Shown: positions 6,754-9,366 of the stretch, piece by piece | Numbering within the stretch: the first letter of the stretch is position 1 | How the letters are laid out: the number at the start of each line of letters is the position of its first letter | DNA from: Gammaproteobacteria bacterium | GTDB taxonomy: Bacteria > Pseudomonadota > Gammaproteobacteria > Pseudomonadales > Pseudomonadaceae | DNA: 9,366 bases | Reading direction: 5' to 3' | NCBI GenBank assembly: GCA_012735335.1 | Contig: JAAYHO010000060.1 | Span: 1-9,366 of the forward strand | Position numbers and translations under genes: made by a program | The notes under the pieces: model-generated | Told to the model about the DNA's origin: nothing | Seen by the model: only the letters and a program-made list of their open reading frames with translations | The model's database searches: none

Positions 6754-7881
6754 TTATCCCTCGGCTGATTCGATGGCCTTGCGCGCGGCCTCGTTGCGGA
6801 TTTCACCGGCATGGGTCAGCACCGCACCGGCCAGAATCTCGTCTTCCCAGTCGATGGCCAGCTCGCCATCCTTGACCATCAGACCAACCAGGTTCTGCAG
6901 GTTGCGGGCATACAGCTCGGATGCGTGTTCGGCCAGACGGCTGGGCACGTTGAGCGGCGCAACAATGGTCGCCGGACCGACTTCAACGGTTTCACCGGGC
7001 ACGGTCAACGGGGTGTTGCCACCACCTTCGGCAGCCAGGTCGATGATCACCGAACCGGACTTCATGCCCATGATCTGGGCTTCACTGATGATCTTCGGAC
7101 TGGGACGACCGGGAATCGCAGCAGTGGTAATGACCGCATCGGCCTGCTGGATATGGCGGGTAATGACCTTCTCGACCTGGGCTTTTTCCTCGTCAGTCAG
7201 TTCCCGGGCGTAACCGCCCTCGCCGCTGGCGGAGACGCCGGTATCGACGAACTTGCCGCCGACCGACTCGACCTGCTCCTTGACCTCGGCACGCACGTCG
7301 TAGCCTTCGATCATCGCACCCAGACGTTTGGCTGTGGCCAGCGCCTGCAGACCGGCAACACCCGCCCCCATGACCAATACCTTGGCCGGACGCAGCGAAC
7401 CGACCGCAGTGGTCATCATCGGCAGAATGCGGCTGAGGCTGGTGGCGGCCATCAGACCGGCGGCATAGCCGGTCAGTGCAGCTTGGGAAGACAATGCATC
7501 CATGGCCTGGGCGCGGGTAATACGCGGCACCAGCTCCATGGCGAAACAGGTGATCTGACGGTCGCGCAGGGCCTTGACGATTTCCGGCTCACGGTGTGCA
7601 TATATGAAGCTGCACAGCACGGTACCCGGCGCCATCTGCTCGATGTCGGCCAGTGAGGGTGGTTGCACGCTGAATACCAGGTCAGTCTTGACCAGGGCGG
7701 AGGCGATTTTCACACCTTCCTTTTCAAACGCGCTATCGGGAATTCTCGCAGCCTGGCCTGCACCGGATTGTAGAGAGCATTCAATACCCATTTTCGCCAA
7801 CTTGTTGGCGACAGAGGGGACCAGGGCGACGCGTTTTTCGTGTTCGCGTGTTTCCCCAGGAACAAACAGACTGACCGGCAT
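6754..7881 (-). CDS. pntAa: PntAa, NAD(P)+ transhydrogenase NAD(H)-binding alpha-1 subunit
   Basis: Soluble domain I subunit of 375 residues that binds NAD(H) on the cytoplasmic side and exchanges hydride with the NADP domain of PntB. It belongs to the alanine dehydrogenase/transhydrogenase fold. The N-terminal half (FVPGETREHEKRVALVPS at 6-23) and RAQAMDALSSQAALTGY (123-139) are conserved. The Rossmann loop is MGAGVAGLQA (171-180), followed by the acidic-loop region EGYDVRAEVKEQVES (192-206). TTAAIPGRPSPKII (252-265) and DLAAEGGGN (281-289) follow. It lacks the membrane tail of fused E. coli PntA, so this is the three-gene form. The ATG at 7879-7881 was chosen over an in-frame GTG at 7896, because the GTG codon run contains the Shine-Dalgarno itself. 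First gene of the pnt operon. Confidence 0.96.
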   Translation of the reverse strand: MPVSLFVPGETREHEKRVALVPSVANKLAKMGIECSLQSGAGQAARIPDSAFEKEGVKIASALVKTDLVFSVQPPSLADIEQMAPGTVLCSFIYAHREPEIVKALRDRQITCFAMELVPRITRAQAMDALSSQAALTGYAAGLMAATSLSRILPMMTTAVGSLRPAKVLVMGAGVAGLQALATAKRLGAMIEGYDVRAEVKEQVESVGGKFVDTGVSASGEGGYARELTDEEKAQVEKVITRHIQQADAVITTAAIPGRPSPKIISEAQIMGMKSGSVIIDLAAEGGGNTPLTVPGETVEVGPATIVAPLNVPSRLAEHASELYARNLQNLVGLMVKDGELAIDWEDEILAGAVLTHAGEIRNEAARKAIESAEG

Positions 7882-7886
7882 GGGGT

Positions 7887-7892
7887 CTCCTT
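7887..7892 (-). promoter_or_regulatory. Ribosome binding site deciding the pntAa start
   Basis: On the minus strand AAGGAG is followed by ACCCC and then the ATG at 7881. A GTG five codons upstream is in frame, but translating from it would place this strong Shine-Dalgarno inside the gene. The ATG is therefore the better start. Confidence 0.8.
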
Positions 7893-7947
7893 TCACCTTA
7901 TGTTTGTTTTATGCAAAGTCAAAAACGCGGGCAAGCATACACCAAAT

Positions 7948-8001
7948 ACCATTGGACTTTTGTAGTGCTTTCGAAAATTTTTTATTTCTGCCACCAATGG
8001 T
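7948..8001. repeat. Long-gapped inverted repeat in the pntAa leader
   Basis: ACCATTGG (7948-7955) and CCAATGGT (7994-8001) are exact 8-base inverted copies separated by 38 bases of mostly A/T-rich DNA. The pair lies 67-120 bases upstream of the pntAa start, in the only space available for the pnt promoter between the AEC terminator and pntAa. I found no confident -35/-10 pair; a weak TTGCCC...ATAAAA (16-bp spacer) on the minus strand is possible nearer the gene. The arms may be regulator half-sites or chance. Confidence 0.35.
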
Positions 8002-8016
8002 TTTACCCATGGAGTC

Positions 8017-8054
8017 AAAAAAAAACAGGGAAATATCATATGTTTCCCTGTTTT
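8017..8054 (-). terminator. Intrinsic terminator of the AEC permease gene
   Basis: AAAACAGGGAAA (8022-8033) pairs perfectly with TTTCCCTGTTTT (8043-8054) around a 9-base loop. On the minus strand the stem is followed by nine T in all (complement of 8017-8025). It sits 32 bases after the permease stop and separates this gene from the pnt operon, which therefore should have its own promoter. Confidence 0.92.
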
Positions 8055-8086
8055 CCAGTGGCATACCCCGTTAGGACTAAGCTATT

Positions 8087-8992
8087 TCAAAGGGGTAGCA
8101 GCAGTAACCAGATCGGCAGAGTAAGGGCTGCAAGGAGAGTGGAAAGAAAAATCACAGAGCTGATGATGCGCACATCACCATCCCCCATGGAAAAGGCCAG
8201 CACATTCACCCCGGTCGGACAGGCGGCCATCAGCACCAGTACCGCGTGGGCGGTCGGGTTCAGGCTGGTAAACAGTAATCCGGCAGCCAGTACCAGGGCC
8301 GGGAATAGCATCAATTTACCCAATGTCAGCAGAATCAGGCTGCCACTGAGGTGCAGGCGGTAACCGGACAGACTGATGCCCAGCATCAATAACGCCATGG
8401 GCAGCGCGGCGGCAGACAGCAACTCGACGATGCGCCACAACGGCGAGGGCATGGGCAGACCGGAAAGATTGACCAAGGCCCCGAGCGCCAGGCCGATAAT
8501 CAGTGGATTGGCCAGGCTGGCCAGCAAGCCGCGCCAATCCAGACCCCGATCGCTTCCGCCGCAGAAGGCGTTGTACAGGCTTTGCAGGGTAAACAGGATC
8601 AGGCTGTGAAACGCCAGAATGGCAAACAGATAAACCAGGCTGTCCACGCCGAGAATGACGCTGACCAGCGGCACACCCACCAGCACATTATTCGAGTAAC
8701 TGGCAGCCAACCCCATGGAGGATGGGCGTCCCAGTCGGCGATGTGCAATCAGGTTGATGCAGAGAAACACCAGCAAAGCCGGGATGTAATACAGCAACAA
8801 CAGCAGCGGAGACAGCGCCTCGGCCAGATCAGCCTTGGCCAGACCGGAGAACAGCAGCACCGGCATGAACAGTTTGAAGGTGATGGCGCTGAGAGCCTTG
8901 CTGCCATCCGCCGACACCACACCCCGGGCAGCCAGAAACCAGCCGACCAGGATCAGACCAAAGATAGGGATAAGGGCGCTGAGGACTGTCAC
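8087..8992 (-). CDS. AEC-family (auxin efflux carrier-like) permease, substrate unknown
   Basis: Integral membrane protein of 301 residues, typical for bacterial AEC carriers (malonate, malate or other organic-acid exporters, mostly unassigned). About ten hydrophobic segments are visible, roughly at 4-22, 35-52, 61-83, 97-115, 117-138, 158-176, 188-208, 215-240, 249-268 and 276-299. A charged break at 142-155 separates two five-helix halves. The conserved half-site motifs are SYSNNVLVGVPL (98-109) and ACPTGVNVLAFS (257-268), with the usual Asn and Pro in membrane. The start is GTG at 8990-8992, with GGAG seven bases upstream and a good promoter behind it. It is a single-gene unit with its own terminator. 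Neighbours do not indicate the substrate. Confidence 0.88.
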   Translation of the reverse strand: MTVLSALIPIFGLILVGWFLAARGVVSADGSKALSAITFKLFMPVLLFSGLAKADLAEALSPLLLLLYYIPALLVFLCINLIAHRRLGRPSSMGLAASYSNNVLVGVPLVSVILGVDSLVYLFAILAFHSLILFTLQSLYNAFCGGSDRGLDWRGLLASLANPLIIGLALGALVNLSGLPMPSPLWRIVELLSAAALPMALLMLGISLSGYRLHLSGSLILLTLGKLMLFPALVLAAGLLFTSLNPTAHAVLVLMAACPTGVNVLAFSMGDGDVRIISSVIFLSTLLAALTLPIWLLLLPL

Positions 8993-9016
8993 GGCTCACT
9001 CCGGAAAATGCCCGGC

Positions 9017-9045
9017 ATTATGACAGCCCCCACCGCCAACGTCAT
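9017..9045 (-). promoter_or_regulatory. Predicted promoter of the AEC permease, -35 inside the repeat array
   Basis: On the minus strand ATGACG (9040-9045) as -35 is followed by a 17-bp spacer (9023-9039) and CATAAT (9017-9022) as -10. Four of six -35 and five of six -10 bases match the sigma-70 consensus. Transcription would start near 9010, about 18 bases before the GTG. The -35 is exactly the outer six bases of the first repeat copy. Confidence 0.6.
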
Positions 9046-9128
9046 TGCTGGCGAAGCGTGGCAATCCAATGCACGCCGCCAGTACCGAGCCCATGGATTG
9101 CCACGTCGCTACGCTCCTCGCAATGACG
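9040..9128. repeat. Palindromic repeat copy 1 of a tandem array
   Basis: An 89-bp imperfect inverted repeat from CGTCATTGC to GCAATGACG. The inner arms are TGGCAATCCA on the left and TGGATTGCCA on the right. The right arm is about six bases longer than the left, so the foldback has a bulge. This copy has GCTGG where copies 2 and 3 have GCGAG, a sign of decay. It is nearest the AEC gene. The type is a widely seen class of bacterial extragenic repeat or MITE-like element; no transposase is present. Confidence 0.85.
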
Positions 9129-9170
9129 GCGTTGGAGCAGCGCCACTGAGTACGGACTCCTGCCCTTCAA
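9129..9170. repeat. Spacer unit between repeat copies 1 and 2
   Basis: This 42-bp spacer matches the 43-bp spacer at 9260-9302 closely, with one indel and a few substitutions. Both begin GCG, contain GGAGCAGCGCCACT and end CAA. The conserved spacer shows that the tandem unit is palindrome plus spacer (131-132 bp), not independent insertions of the palindrome. Confidence 0.85.
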
Positions 9171-9259
9171 CGTCATTGCGAGCGAAGCGTGGCAATCCAG
9201 TGCATGCCGCCAGCACCGGACCCATGGATTGCCACCTCGCTGTGCTCCTCACAATGACC
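9171..9259. repeat. Palindromic repeat copy 2 of a tandem array
   Basis: It starts CGTCATTGCGAG, 131 bases after copy 1, and ends CTCACAATGACC. The outer arm is slightly decayed on the right (ACAATGACC instead of GCAATGACG). Over the 64 bases shared with copy 3 I count four differences by eye. Confidence 0.85.
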
Positions 9260-9302
9260 GCGCTGGAGCAGCGCCACTCAGTACCGGGCTCCTGCCCTCC
9301 AA

Positions 9303-9366
9303 CGTCATTGCGAGCGAAGCGTGGCAATCCAGTGCGTGCCGCCAGTACCGAGCCCATGGATTGCCA
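9303..9366. repeat. Palindromic repeat copy 3, cut by the window edge
   Basis: It starts CGTCATTGCGAG, 132 bases after copy 2, and runs to the end of the window at the inner right arm ATTGCCA. It differs from copy 1 at five of the 64 visible bases by eye. The array probably continues to the right. Confidence 0.85.

Noticed and set aside
6750..6812. N-terminal extension of PntAb into pntAa
   Set aside because: It adds a basic stretch overlapping pntAa out of frame. The ATG at 6749 has its own Shine-Dalgarno and the family start.
5205..6875. 556-residue plus-strand open frame opposite pntB-pntAb-pntAa
   Set aside because: Rich in His/Gln/Arg as expected for the complement of membrane-protein codons. 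It spans three well-supported genes on the other strand.
9109..9357. 82-residue minus-strand reading frame with repeated GLPRFARND peptides
   Set aside because: It lies wholly in the palindromic repeat array, and its repeating peptides are just the repeat units translated. There is no ribosome site or family match.
9040..9366. CRISPR array
   Set aside because: The unit is a ~131-bp palindrome-plus-spacer repeat, the spacers are nearly identical, and no cas genes are present. CRISPR has short repeats with unique spacers.

Overview
The window looks like chromosomal DNA from a marine or environmental gammaproteobacterium. A member of the Pseudomonadales close to Pseudomonas/Halopseudomonas is my best guess. 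This is inferred from GC-rich coding DNA with strong G/C third positions, an IscR whose cluster ligands sit at the same positions as in E. coli, a transhydrogenase with a split alpha subunit (pntAa-pntAb-pntB), a Pseudomonas-like short palindromic REP and an AT-rich leader at each promoter. Species cannot be fixed from this stretch alone.

Region 1 (1-3142, minus strand): an Fe-S cluster assembly operon read right to left as iscR-sufB-sufC-sufD, with sufD leaving the window at its left edge. The leading regulator is a true IscR type (C92, C98, C104, H107), not a SufR. Its promoter has a TTGACT -35, a 17-bp spacer and a CATAGT -10. A type 1 IscR site covers the -35 and most of the spacer. The likely logic is that cluster-loaded IscR represses its own gene and the suf genes behind it.

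Region 2 (3143-4800): a divergent spacer with two short inverted repeats, then a plus-strand aldehyde dehydrogenase with complete catalytic residues and unknown substrate. A REP-like palindrome follows it.

Region 3 (4801-8054, minus strand): the proton-translocating NAD(P)+ transhydrogenase operon pntAa-pntAb-pntB. It has very tight gene spacing, a strong hairpin terminator after pntB and an AT-rich leader carrying a long-gapped inverted repeat. It couples the proton gradient to NADPH formation.

Region 4 (8055-9366, minus strand): a 301-residue AEC-family permease with its own terminator. It is preceded by an array of at least three tandem copies (period 131-132 bp) of an imperfectly palindromic repeat beginning CGTCATTGC. 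The outermost six bases of the array appear to form the -35 element of the permease promoter. The array runs off the right edge.

The genes are mostly well-known housekeeping families, and I see no clearly new multi-gene system. The points worth a second look are the isc-style control placed on a suf operon, the repeat array and its apparent promoter role, and several unexplained inverted repeats in the spacers.
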